Part shown: piece by piece, positions 22,709 through 30,915 of the stretch | Layout: every line of letters starts with the position of its first letter | Position numbering within the stretch: the first letter of the stretch is position 1 | Source of the DNA: Nitrososphaerota archaeon | Lineage (GTDB): Archaea; Thermoproteota; Nitrososphaeria; Nitrososphaerales; Nitrosopumilaceae | DNA length: 32,874 nt | Assembly: GCA_028820595.1 (NCBI GenBank) | Contig: JAPPIP010000007.1 | Span: 1 to 32,874, forward strand | Direction of reading: 5' to 3' | The notes under the pieces: generated by a model | The model's input: only the letters and a program-made list of their open reading frames with translations | Databases searched by the model: none | Told to the model about the DNA's origin: nothing | Made by a program: the position numbers and the translations under genes

Positions 22709-23800
22709 TCATACGACCCCTGTGCTCTTTGCCAGGCTCAGCGCCTTTCTCGGGGTCATCTCCGACTCGGACAGTATGGTATAGCGCTCCGGCCTGAGCC
22801 CCTGCGCCATGCAAAGCGCCCTTACTATGTGGTCCGCGTCAAGCCCCACCTGCTCTGCAGTCGTGGGGGCCCCCACGTCCCTCAGGGCCCTTGCAATCCT
22901 GCGCCAGTCCTGCCCGTGCAGCTTTGCCATCATTATCGAGCCGATCCCGCACTTTTCGCCGTGCAGTCCTACGCCGGGGGCTATCGCGTCGAGCGCGTGG
23001 GAGAACAGGTGCTCGGAGCCGGAGCAGGGCCTGCTACTGCCGGCTATGCATGACGCGACCCCGGCGCTGATCAGCCCCTCGACGATCAGCCTGGCGTCCG
23101 TGCCCTTCTCTGCAAACTCGGCCGAGTTCTCGATTACCATCATTGCGCTCATCGTGGCCAGGTCGGCCGCATACCTCCCATAGTACTCGTCGGTGCGCCT
23201 GTGCCCTAGCTGCCAGTCCCGGACCGCGATGATGTTAGCAATCAGATCGCCGCAGCCACTCGCGAGCAGCTCGGGCGGGGCGCTCTTGATTATGCTGATA
23301 TCCACAAAGACCCCCAGCGGCGCGGACGCCACTATCGAGTGCGGCCTGTCGCTCTTGATGGAGACAAATGGGCTTGCCATTCCGTCGTGCGACGCGGCGG
23401 TAGGCACGCTGACAAACGGCCTCCGTATGCCAAACGAGATCATCTTGGCAGTGTCAACGGACCTTCCGCCCCCTATCCCGGCGACCATCTCGGTGCCGTC
23501 ACCCTCAATCTCGACCCGTACGCGGTCAAGCGAGTCGAGGCTGTTCTTACCTGCCTTGTGCCACACGTACGCGATGCCGGCAGACTCGAGTGAGCCCTCG
23601 ACTGTCTTTCTGATGATGCGCCTCACGTTGGAGCCGGACACTAGGGATACGCCGTCGGGCCTTTTCGCGGCGCTGCTGCCGGCGCTGCCGTAACCCACGC
23701 CGCCGGCCAGCGAGCAGAGAAACCGCCCAAACCCGTCCAGATTCTTCTCCCCTATCTCTATGAGGCGCGGCAGCTCCATGGTATGCATATGGCTCGTCAT
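22709..23800 (-). CDS. egsA: sn-Glycerol-1-phosphate dehydrogenase
   Basis: The 363-residue G1PDH reduces dihydroxyacetone phosphate to sn-glycerol-1-phosphate, the backbone of archaeal membrane lipids. The NAD(P)-binding GIGGGRSVDTAKM lies near 109-121, PTAASHDGMASP follows, and metal ligands are expected at Asp in SGCGDLIAN, His in GSEHLFSHALD and His in GLHGEKCGIGS. Length is typical of the archaeal enzyme. An insert near 36-48 (GYGSAGSSAAKRP) is probably a surface loop. ATG at 23800 has a TATA box about 26 bp upstream. No adjacent lipid gene is present. Confidence 0.96.
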   Translation of the reverse strand: MTSHMHTMELPRLIEIGEKNLDGFGRFLCSLAGGVGYGSAGSSAAKRPDGVSLVSGSNVRRIIRKTVEGSLESAGIAYVWHKAGKNSLDSLDRVRVEIEGDGTEMVAGIGGGRSVDTAKMISFGIRRPFVSVPTAASHDGMASPFVSIKSDRPHSIVASAPLGVFVDISIIKSAPPELLASGCGDLIANIIAVRDWQLGHRRTDEYYGRYAADLATMSAMMVIENSAEFAEKGTDARLIVEGLISAGVASCIAGSSRPCSGSEHLFSHALDAIAPGVGLHGEKCGIGSIMMAKLHGQDWRRIARALRDVGAPTTAEQVGLDADHIVRALCMAQGLRPERYTILSESEMTPRKALSLAKSTGVV

Positions 23801-23820
23801 CGTAGTACGGGGGGCGGCCT

Positions 23821-23833
23821 CTGTATTTATGTC
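23821..23833 (-). promoter_or_regulatory. TATA box for egsA
   Basis: Minus-strand ACATAAATACAG is centred about 26 bp before the ATG at 23800; leaderless. Confidence 0.55.
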
Positions 23834-23872
23834 AAAATGGGGCAGTCATAAGACGCAGACGGCACGTAATGG

Positions 23873-24709
23873 CTAGGCAGTCCTACCGTCATCAGGGCCG
23901 GCGTTGCTGTCCGGGGTGGCGGTGGCGGTGTCGGCAGTATCATCATCACCGGCGGTACCATCACCTGCAGCGTCGTCGGCAGCCGCTGGGGGATCCGGCT
24001 GTTGCTGTGCCTTTGCGGCGGCCTTTGCCTTGTTCTCAAAGCTCTCCACGAACCGCACAGAGTCCAGATCAGGCACGAACTTGAATATGTCGCGCGCGAT
24101 CCTGCGCTTTGCGGCGGGCAGTTCCATGGACTCCAGCATGTCCCCCGCGAGCGTGATCGAGAGGACGCCTGCATCCGTCGCAAATTCCGGTTCCTTGATG
24201 CTCAGTCTGGCCAGCAGTATGCTGCGTATGATGTCGTCCGGCTTGTCAAGCAGCGCCTTGACGGTCGCGTCATACACAAGGGTCTTGCCGGCGTGCACGT
24301 GGTTAAAGTCAATCTGCACCCTGCCGGAGCTCATGAACCTGATTATGCCCGGCTTGTCGTCAATGAGCACGCGATCCCCCGCCGAGTAGCGGTCGGCGTC
24401 CTTGCCGAGCTTCCGCTGCGGATACGTGCGCACCTGCTTCGGATCCCGCACGCCCCACGCCTTCTCTGGCCCGACCTCTATGGCCCTGCTCTCTCCCACC
24501 GACATCTCCCCGAGTCCCTCGGCAAAGCCCTTGAGGACCGGATAGTTGGCCTCCCCGACGGAGACGAGCCGGGGCGCGTACAGGACTTCGGGATCGTGTA
24601 TCGAACCGGCCTTGGCGTCCTCCTCGCTGGTAGTCTCGATGACGGCGTCGCTGTCCTTGGCGCGCATCGTATACTCTACTAGAATCAGCGACCCCTTCTC
24701 AAAAGTCAA
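23873..24709 (-). CDS. FKBP-type peptidyl-prolyl isomerase (SlyD-like)
   Basis: The protein has 278 residues. The N-terminal ~150 resemble archaeal FKBP-type prolyl isomerases with an inserted-flap domain: LILVEYTMRAKDSDAVIETT, VLKGFAEGLGEMSVGE and FNHVHAGKTLVYDATV. It should act as a cytosolic folding helper and chaperone. A helical domain follows (about 155-230), and the last ~45 residues are a disordered Asp/Ala/Thr/Gly-rich acidic tail. TTG at 24709 is supported by a TATA box about 27 bp upstream. Confidence 0.9.
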   Translation of the reverse strand: MTFEKGSLILVEYTMRAKDSDAVIETTSEEDAKAGSIHDPEVLYAPRLVSVGEANYPVLKGFAEGLGEMSVGESRAIEVGPEKAWGVRDPKQVRTYPQRKLGKDADRYSAGDRVLIDDKPGIIRFMSSGRVQIDFNHVHAGKTLVYDATVKALLDKPDDIIRSILLARLSIKEPEFATDAGVLSITLAGDMLESMELPAAKRRIARDIFKFVPDLDSVRFVESFENKAKAAAKAQQQPDPPAAADDAAGDGTAGDDDTADTATATPDSNAGPDDGRTA

Positions 24710-24731
24710 CGGGCCTGCTCTCGAATTTCCA

Positions 24732-24742
24732 CATATTAAATC
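24732..24742 (-). promoter_or_regulatory. TATA box for the FKBP gene
   Basis: Minus-strand TTTAATATG is centred about 27 bp before the TTG at 24709 and supports that non-ATG start. Confidence 0.55.
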
Positions 24743-24838
24743 AAACGCGCTCAGGCTGCCGCGTGATGCTGAATGGCTGCCATTCGCCCGTTTGCGGCGC
24801 CGTCACCAGACCTCCGGGGGCGGCCCCGGCGTACGCCG

Positions 24839-25984
24839 TCAGAGCGCCTTTAGCTTCTCTTCGGCCGCCTTTAGCCCGGCCTGCGGGTCCGTGTCGTACC
24901 CCATCATGGCAAGCGTGGAGGATATGGCAGATATGGTCCGCATCACGTGGTATGGGCTCACCTCCCCCATGCATCCCACCCTGAAGACCTTGCCCTTGAG
25001 GTTGCCAAAGCCGCCTGCCACAAGAACCTTGAACTTTGCCGCAAGCGTGTCCCTGAACGTCTTGTCCTCCAGCCCCTCCAGATAGTTCAATGCCACTATG
25101 GATATCGACCTGTCCTCCTCCTTTGCAAACGGGGTCAGCCCTATGGCGCTGAGCCCCGAGTACAGGGCGTCGGAGCACGTCCGATGGCGCCGGAACACGT
25201 TTGGCAGCCCCTCCTCCAGCAGTATGGAGAGCGCCTCCCTGTAGGCGTGCAACAGGGGCAGGGCCGGCGTGAACGGGGTGTGCCTCGACTCCTCGTAGTA
25301 CTTGAAGTAGCGTGCCAGGTTAAAGTACATCGTGTTCGGCGGGTTCTCGATCATGTATTTCTTGGCCCTCGGGCTTACTGATATGGGGGATATTCCGGGC
25401 GGCGCCGCGATCGCCTTTTGCGCGCCCGTCATGCAGACGTCCACGTTCCACTTGTCAACGGGCAGCTCGGCTCCGCCCAGCAGCGAGACGGAGTCCACCA
25501 CGTAGAACGCGTCGTTTCTCGACGTCAGGTCGGACACCCGGTCAAGGTACTTGACCATGGTCCCGGTCGAGGTCTCGTTGTGCACCACGTAGAACGCCTT
25601 TACGTCGGGGTTGTTGTCAAAGGCCTCCTTTACCTGCTCAAACGTTGCGTTCTGTCCCGGCGGCGTCTCCAGTCTTACCACGTTTGCGCCCTGCCCCTCG
25701 ATGAGCTGGGCCAGCCTGCTTGAGAACTCGCCGTTTACCGGTATGATCACCTTGTCGTCCTTCTTGACCAGGTTGACGACGCCCGCCTCGACGGCCCCGG
25801 TTCCGGACGAAGAGAGGGCGACCACGTCGTTCGTGGTCTCGAACACCTGCTGGGTCTTTGATATTACGTCCGTGTACAGGTCTACAAAGTCGTCGCTGCG
25901 GTGGTTTATCATGGGCGCCAGCATGGCCCTCATGACCCTGTTGGGTACGTTCGTGGGGCCCGGAAGCATCGCCAGGTATTCCAT
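24839..25984 (-). CDS. Class V aminotransferase (alanine-glyoxylate / serine-pyruvate type)
   Basis: This 381-residue PLP enzyme begins with MLPGPTNVPNRVM, typical of the alanine:glyoxylate/serine:pyruvate aminotransferase group. SSSGTGAVEAG binds the cofactor phosphate, VVDSVSLLGG contains the Asp that pairs with the pyridine nitrogen, and TGAQKAIAAPPG contains the Schiff-base Lys. C-terminal VFRVGCMGE is also characteristic. It would interconvert glyoxylate or pyruvate with an amino acid in the cytosol; donor and acceptor are not certain. ATG at 25984 has a strong TATA box about 29 bp upstream, located between it and the stop of nadM. Confidence 0.92.
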   Translation of the reverse strand: MEYLAMLPGPTNVPNRVMRAMLAPMINHRSDDFVDLYTDVISKTQQVFETTNDVVALSSSGTGAVEAGVVNLVKKDDKVIIPVNGEFSSRLAQLIEGQGANVVRLETPPGQNATFEQVKEAFDNNPDVKAFYVVHNETSTGTMVKYLDRVSDLTSRNDAFYVVDSVSLLGGAELPVDKWNVDVCMTGAQKAIAAPPGISPISVSPRAKKYMIENPPNTMYFNLARYFKYYEESRHTPFTPALPLLHAYREALSILLEEGLPNVFRRHRTCSDALYSGLSAIGLTPFAKEEDRSISIVALNYLEGLEDKTFRDTLAAKFKVLVAGGFGNLKGKVFRVGCMGEVSPYHVMRTISAISSTLAMMGYDTDPQAGLKAAEEKLKAL

Positions 25985-26006
25985 GTTTGCTCTGGATGCC
26001 GTCCTG

Positions 26007-26019
26007 CTTTATTTATAAC
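26007..26019 (-). promoter_or_regulatory. TATA box for the aminotransferase
   Basis: Minus-strand TTATAAATAAAG is centred about 29 bp before the ATG at 25984. It abuts the stop of the upstream nadM gene, so it is a separate promoter in a tight gap. Confidence 0.65.
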
Positions 26020-26534
26020 TAGAGATCCGCCAGGCGCGTCGCCGCGCCGCGCCGCCGCAGGACGTCCCGCGTCCCGGACGGGACGAGCCGCTGCCAGTCG
26101 GATGTGGGGGCCCCGCCCCCGAGCATGTTCCGGATGCGGGTGCCGGACAGCTCGTCCCGGTCGAGGAACGGGATTCGGACGGTCCTGACTGCACCCCTCC
26201 TCCTCCCAGAGTAGAGGCTCTCGGTCAGCCGGTCGTTTGTAAACACCACGCCAAAGGGGGGCACGATCTCGTCGATCAGGTCAAGCCACCTGACGTGGTT
26301 TGCCACGTCCGGTATGTCGTATATCGCAATGCGCGCCGCCGTGCCGGCGTCCACCGAGGAGAGTATCATATCCCTGCGCTCCGCTGCCGTAAACGGGTTT
26401 GCCGCCTCCGGGGGCCTGTTGGAGCTGCCTATTCCGATCCAGAGCCGGTCCGCCGTGCCGAGCGCAAACCGGAGCGCTGACATGTGCCCCAGATGAAACG
26501 GCTGGAACCTGCCCACCAAGAGACCGTCGGCCAC
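26019..26534 (-). CDS. nadM: Nicotinamide-nucleotide adenylyltransferase (archaeal NadM)
   Basis: This 171-residue protein has the nucleotidyltransferase motif GRFQPFHLGH near residues 8-17, SSNRPPEAANPFTAAER and the late SGTRIRNML motif. These match the archaeal NMN adenylyltransferase that makes NAD+ from NMN and ATP. Length is normal for the archaeal form. GTG at 26534 lies about 26 bp from a TATA-like run. The last ~20 residues are Arg-rich (RRRGAATR). Confidence 0.94.
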   Translation of the reverse strand: MADGLLVGRFQPFHLGHMSALRFALGTADRLWIGIGSSNRPPEAANPFTAAERRDMILSSVDAGTAARIAIYDIPDVANHVRWLDLIDEIVPPFGVVFTNDRLTESLYSGRRRGAVRTVRIPFLDRDELSGTRIRNMLGGGAPTSDWQRLVPSGTRDVLRRRGAATRLADL

Positions 26535-26552
26535 TGCTATACTCCGCGGCGG

Positions 26553-26566
26553 CTCTAAAAAAAGTG
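26553..26566 (-). promoter_or_regulatory. TATA-like box for nadM
   Basis: Minus-strand CTTTTTTTAGAG is centred about 26 bp before GTG 26534. The same T-run lies just 3' of the helicase gene and could double as its U-rich terminator. Confidence 0.5.
26555..26565 (-). terminator. Possible U-rich terminator of the helicase gene
   Basis: A run of seven T on the minus strand, 58 bp past the helicase stop. Archaeal termination by FttA or intrinsic release uses such tracts. It overlaps the nadM promoter, so its role is ambiguous. Confidence 0.3.
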
Positions 26567-26621
26567 TCAGGCCCGCCGCCGCCGCAGGCCGGGCACGGCG
26601 GCCCTCCGGGCCGGCAGATGA

Positions 26622-29426
26622 TTACCTGCTCCTGCACTCCATGCATTCGGATGGCAGCATGGAGTGGTCGCCGGACCGCAGGCACTCTGCCAGCAGCTGC
26701 CGCGCCCCCTCGATTCCAAACAGGCTCTGTATCTCCGGTATGCCGCGCCCCTCCTTCTTGCACCCGGAGCAGGCGTACGTCAGGCCGGCGTCCTCGTCGT
26801 CGCCGTCCTCGTCGCCGTCCCCGTCGTCCTCCCACACGTCGCTGTCCTCTATCCTGCCGCCGCGCGCCCTCTGCCTCTTTACGGCAAGCATTGCGTCCCC
26901 CTTCTCTGCGCCGATGTCGCCGCCGCCGGCCGCCGCCCCCGCGTCCCCGTCGTACGGATCCTCCCACGTCTTCCAAAAGTTCTTGAAGATCTTCCATCCG
27001 AGCTCCACCTCGACCACGTCATAGTTCTGGCGCAGCTGAAAGTTGTCATCGACGTCCACCAGCAGCATGCTCTCGGTCCCGCCGCTCTTGGTCCCGCGCA
27101 TGCCCCTTCCTATCATCTGCGTGTACAGCAGAGTGCTCTTGACGGGCCTGCCCACGAACACGCAGTCTATGTTGGGCGCGTCAAAGCCCGTGGTCAGGAC
27201 GTCAAAGTTGCACAGCACCTCCAAGTCCCCCGACCGGAACTGCTCTATCGCGTTCACGCGGGAGTCCAGGTCCATCTTCGAGTCCACGTACTTTACCTTC
27301 ATGCGGTACAGCACCTTTAGCAGCATAGCAATCTGCCTCGAGTGCGCCACGCTGCACCCAAAGAACAGTATCTTGCGCTTGCCCAGCCCGTTGAGGCGCT
27401 TTATCTCCCTGACTATCATGGAGTTGCGGGACCTGTCGCGCCCTATCTCCTTGATCGTCTCCCTGCGGAACTCGCCAAAGGTCGCCATATACTTGACGTC
27501 CTGCGTGCTCAGCTCGTAGTTGCTCGAGGAGAGCACCTTGTGGTATACGTCACACAAAATATTGCGCATTATGAGCCGGTGGTACAGGTTCTTCTGGCGC
27601 TCCTCAGGCGTCATCTTCGACTCCGTCGGCCTGGGCTCGACTGTAATCCGGGCCGTCGTGACTGACTCGTTGCCGTGGCTGTCCCTTACGGACAGCGCCA
27701 CCTCGTAGTACCCCGGCTTTTTGAACTCGTGTATGATGTTCCTCTGCCCGTCGTACGTCCAGGTCGGGAGCGTGTCCGTCCCGTCCCCCGGGCCGCCGCC
27801 GCTGCCGCCGCCGTCATGCGTGTCGTCATGCGTGTCGTCATCCGCGCCGCCGGCGTCGGCCGCCTGCCCATCCGCGCCCTCTCCGGGGCCGCGGCCGTCC
27901 TCCGCGCCCTCCTGGGCGTTGTCGTCGTACGTGACAACACCGTCCTCCCTCGCGGCGTCCGCAGGCAGCGTCCCCTCCCCCTCTTTGAGCTGTGCGGTGC
28001 GCGTGACGGTCCACCTAAAGTCCCCGTCCTCGATGTGCCCGTCCCGGTCGTACGAGTTATCGCCTATGATCTTTATCGGATCCTTCGTGTATGCGATGGT
28101 CTGGCAGTCCACTACGGCGTGGGGCTTGTAGCGCCTCAGCTCCTCGGAGTAGGGTATGGTCGGAAAGTACGTGCCGCCCATGCGCCGCTTGAGCCTGTCA
28201 GTGTCCAGTCCCGAGCCCTTGCCCCGGAACGGCGTGGCCGTCAGGCCGATGAGTATGATTCCCCACTCGGATATCTCCGACTTTCTGTTGTCCCAGTTAA
28301 AGCCCATCTCCCGCAGCACCCCGGAGTAGGACGAGGCGACGGCGTGGTGCGCCTCGTCTATGATGACGCAGGCAGTCAGCCTGCCGAGCGTCCGGAGCTG
28401 CTCGGGCCGCTCCATTATCTTGAGGAGTGACTGTATCGTGGCCACGATTATCCCCTTCTCATCAAGCAGGTCGTCCATGCCGAGGGTGGGCAGCGCGCCC
28501 CCCGCGCCCCAGAAGCGGTGCATGTGCAGCGTGGTGCCTCGCCGGCCGACGTCCTCGAAGACGGCCTTGAACGTGCTGAACGCCTGCTCGCAGAGCTCGT
28601 TGGACTGGGCGATCCAGAGTATGAACCTAGAGTCCCGCTGCTGCGCGTTCTTTGAGGGCTTGCCGTCGTTGAGCCACTCTATTATGGTCTCGACAAGCAT
28701 GCGGGTCTTGCCGGCGCCGGTGGGGATGGATATCATCTTGCGCTTTGCCTCCTTGTCGTTCTCGACCATGGTCCCCTCCAGCATCCTGCGCACGACGATC
28801 CCGGTCGTAAACTGGTAGTCGTACAGGGGGTTGAGCGCGGTGTGCGGGACTATGATCTCAGTGTCCGGCAGCGACTCGACGTACTCCTTCTCTGCCACCG
28901 ACGGCGGCAGTCCCAGCACGCCGGCGAGGGCCAGCCCGAGGTTGTTTGTAATCTCCAGGGCCGGTATGTCGGTTATGCGGTTTACAGAGCCCCTCTTTGC
29001 GCTGCGCACCGCGGACCGTGCGGCCCCGACTATGTCGTCGGGCTCTGCAAGCCCCTTTGCGGTTACGGTTGCAAGTATCAGGTCCAGAAAGAGCCTGCGC
29101 TTTGTCGTGTCGTTCTCTATGTTCCGCAGAAAGCGCGAGCCGACCGTATCGTACAGTATCTCCGAGAGCCTGTCGGGGTTGAAGACGTCCCTGTTGTCGT
29201 CTGAGAACATCATGATGATGTCCGGGTTGATCTGGGATATTATGGCCGAGAGCTCGTCTGTGGACCACCACTCCCTGAACCGCGTCATGCACAGCTCCTT
29301 TGAGTTTACGACGGCCGGCCCGTCCGTCTTTTTTTCGGCCTTGCGCCTCTTTTTTGGCGCGGAAGGTGCGTCCTGCGGCCCCGTGTCGGCAGCGGCGACC
29401 CCGGCCTTTCTTGTCCTCACCACCAT
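26622..29426 (-). CDS. SF2 DEAH helicase with an inserted PKD-like module
   Basis: The protein has 934 residues from ATG 29426. RecA lobe 1 shows Walker A SIPTGAGKT (233-241), IIDEAHH (about 355-361) and TATPFRG (396-402). Lobe 2 shows NFDVLTTGFDAPNID (about 740-754) and QMIGRGMRG (770-778). The core resembles type III restriction/RAD25-like SF2 translocases. Between the lobes sits an acidic Asp/Gly-rich stretch (about 501-554) and a PKD-like segment (about 556-600; KKPGYYEVALSVRDSHGN). The C-terminus has a second Asp-rich stretch and paired Cys motifs (CSGC, CMEC), probably a zinc site. ATG 29426 has a GGAGG Shine-Dalgarno about 10 nt upstream; GTG 29462 and an open frame to 29600 are alternatives. 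No restriction or methylase partner is nearby, so DNA repair or remodelling is only inference. Confidence 0.85.
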   Translation of the reverse strand: MVVRTRKAGVAAADTGPQDAPSAPKKRRKAEKKTDGPAVVNSKELCMTRFREWWSTDELSAIISQINPDIIMMFSDDNRDVFNPDRLSEILYDTVGSRFLRNIENDTTKRRLFLDLILATVTAKGLAEPDDIVGAARSAVRSAKRGSVNRITDIPALEITNNLGLALAGVLGLPPSVAEKEYVESLPDTEIIVPHTALNPLYDYQFTTGIVVRRMLEGTMVENDKEAKRKMISIPTGAGKTRMLVETIIEWLNDGKPSKNAQQRDSRFILWIAQSNELCEQAFSTFKAVFEDVGRRGTTLHMHRFWGAGGALPTLGMDDLLDEKGIIVATIQSLLKIMERPEQLRTLGRLTACVIIDEAHHAVASSYSGVLREMGFNWDNRKSEISEWGIILIGLTATPFRGKGSGLDTDRLKRRMGGTYFPTIPYSEELRRYKPHAVVDCQTIAYTKDPIKIIGDNSYDRDGHIEDGDFRWTVTRTAQLKEGEGTLPADAAREDGVVTYDDNAQEGAEDGRGPGEGADGQAADAGGADDDTHDDTHDGGGSGGGPGDGTDTLPTWTYDGQRNIIHEFKKPGYYEVALSVRDSHGNESVTTARITVEPRPTESKMTPEERQKNLYHRLIMRNILCDVYHKVLSSSNYELSTQDVKYMATFGEFRRETIKEIGRDRSRNSMIVREIKRLNGLGKRKILFFGCSVAHSRQIAMLLKVLYRMKVKYVDSKMDLDSRVNAIEQFRSGDLEVLCNFDVLTTGFDAPNIDCVFVGRPVKSTLLYTQMIGRGMRGTKSGGTESMLLVDVDDNFQLRQNYDVVEVELGWKIFKNFWKTWEDPYDGDAGAAAGGGDIGAEKGDAMLAVKRQRARGGRIEDSDVWEDDGDGDEDGDDEDAGLTYACSGCKKEGRGIPEIQSLFGIEGARQLLAECLRSGDHSMLPSECMECRSR
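27813..27842. repeat. 12-bp tandem repeat in the helicase insert
   Basis: GTCATGCGTGTC occurs at 27813-27824 and 27825-27836, with a diverged partial copy after. It encodes the Asp-Asp-Thr-His repeats of the acidic insert and keeps the reading frame. Confidence 0.7.
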
Positions 29427-29495
29427 GTACAGGGATCCCCCTCCCGCCGCCGCCTCCGTCACGACGGGCGCGGCGCGTCCCGTGCGTTCCGTAGG

Positions 29496-29506
29496 GCCAT
29501 AAAAGG
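29496..29506 (-). promoter_or_regulatory. TATA-like box for the helicase
   Basis: Minus-strand CTTTTATGG predicts initiation near 29475, giving a leader of about 50 nt to ATG 29426 or about 13 nt to GTG 29462. Confidence 0.4.
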
Positions 29507-29656
29507 GCGGGAGCGAGCCCAAATAACAATTTTGCCCCTTGCCCCGGGTCGGCGTGCTAACCGGCCTGCCGCGCCCATAATCGAACCATTTCGGGCACAT
29601 GCGCGCCGCGTGCTTGAATTAGGCAGTCTCGGACGGCGCATAATGTAGCCTACGCC

Positions 29657-30763
29657 TCACCGGCTGCCAAGCTCCACTAGGGCGTCCATGTAGTCCTCAC
29701 CGTTGATCCGGAGCTCCTGCTGGCACGTGATGACCGAGTAGAGAACCTGTATCGTGTTCTGGTCGTCTCCGACCTCCCTCACGTCGTGCCTCTCGCGCAC
29801 CTGCGCGCCGGCCTCCTCCATCTGCATGACTAGGCCCTCGGTCTCCTCACCGTGGGCAGTCGTCATCTCCACGTGGTCGCCCGTTCCCGGAAAGGACGTG
29901 GCGGTGATCCGCACTGCCGTCTCCCTCTGCTCCTCAAGTGATGACGCAATCTCGGACAGTCCGCTGTCCTGCGCGTGCCGTATGTGCAGGTCGTACTCGT
30001 CTGCCAGCAGCGAGACCAGTCCGGCCACCGCCGCGTCGTTGGCGCCCCGGAACTCCTGCCGTTCCTGCTGCGCCCCGGCCGATGCGGGGTCGAACCCGTT
30101 GACCTTTTCGCGCTCCATGCGTATGTTGTCCAGTATCTCATTCAGGCGCTGGTCCGTCTGCCCGTCTCCCCAGTAATTTTGATACTCGGAGACGCGGACC
30201 ATGTGCTTGTTGTTGCGCGTCAGAAAGTCCCCGTACGCGGTATCGCGCTTCTCCTCTATTGTATATGCCGACGCAAGCGTCTTGAACTCCTTGTCGATGG
30301 TGCTCCACGCGGTCTGGGTGGTCAGTACGCCCTCGGCCGCAAAGCTGGAGATGCGCCCGTCTATCATCGCGTTGTACGCGTCCTCGCCGACCGAACCCTT
30401 GTCCAGGACGAACGTGCTCTTCAGTGGCACAGCGGCCCCGGAGTAGAAGACCGCCCTGCCGGGAAGCGCGATGTCAATCACCGAGTACTGCCCCGATCCC
30501 AGCAGCGTCCCGTCGCCGTACAGCTGGTACCCGATGCTGGCGACGGTGAACGTCTTTTCGCTCGGGTTGGACACTACAAACTCTACCACGAACTCCGCCC
30601 GGTTCGTAACGGCGTTGACGTCCCTGAGCGTCACGGAGCCGAGCTCGATCTCCGCCTGCTCCAGCGACTCGTTGTCCAGGCTTGCGTAATAGATGATTCC
30701 GCCCATCAGCGCGAGCATGCTGCCTATCGCGACGTACACGGTCGTCTTGCTCTGCAGCTCCAT
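29657..30763 (-). CDS. Membrane-anchored protein with an LEA14/WHy-like outer domain
   Basis: The protein has 368 residues. One N-terminal span (about 9-26; VAIGSMLALMGGIIYYA) is followed by a beta-rich stretch (about 38-130; VEFVVSNPSEKTFTVASIGYQ) resembling LEA14/WHy-type domains. The rest is mostly helical, rich in Glu, Gln and Arg. Topology suggests an N-terminal anchor with the bulk outside. The frame is open to 30826, but a TATA box about 24 bp upstream selects ATG 30763. Divergent from the CopD-like gene with 152 bp between starts. Function unknown; the domain call is tentative. Confidence 0.65.
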   Translation of the reverse strand: MELQSKTTVYVAIGSMLALMGGIIYYASLDNESLEQAEIELGSVTLRDVNAVTNRAEFVVEFVVSNPSEKTFTVASIGYQLYGDGTLLGSGQYSVIDIALPGRAVFYSGAAVPLKSTFVLDKGSVGEDAYNAMIDGRISSFAAEGVLTTQTAWSTIDKEFKTLASAYTIEEKRDTAYGDFLTRNNKHMVRVSEYQNYWGDGQTDQRLNEILDNIRMEREKVNGFDPASAGAQQERQEFRGANDAAVAGLVSLLADEYDLHIRHAQDSGLSEIASSLEEQRETAVRITATSFPGTGDHVEMTTAHGEETEGLVMQMEEAGAQVRERHDVREVGDDQNTIQVLYSVITCQQELRINGEDYMDALVELGSR

Positions 30764-30780
30764 TGCGCTACCGGCCCGTG

Positions 30781-30793
30781 AATTATTAAAAAA
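30781..30793 (-). promoter_or_regulatory. TATA box for the LEA14-like gene
   Basis: Minus-strand TTTTTTAATAATT is centred about 24 bp before ATG 30763. It fixes the start and excludes the extension to 30826. Confidence 0.6.
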
Positions 30794-30879
30794 GGTTTCA
30801 AGACGACCGGCTGCCCCACCGTTCATGCGGCCCCACGCCCCGGCGTCCAGCTTGGCGCAGATCCGAATCCCCCCTCCCC

Positions 30880-30893
30880 CAAATAGATAATAT
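30880..30893 (+). promoter_or_regulatory. TATA box for the CopD-like gene
   Basis: AAATAGATAATAT is centred about 28 bp before ATG 30916; leaderless. Confidence 0.55.
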
Positions 30894-30915
30894 CCCCTGC
30901 CGCCTGGACGTCACG

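Noticed and set aside
29530-29656. tRNA-like sequence (GGTTCGATT on the minus strand)
   Set aside because: The T-arm stem does not pair, and no acceptor or anticodon arm can be drawn around it.
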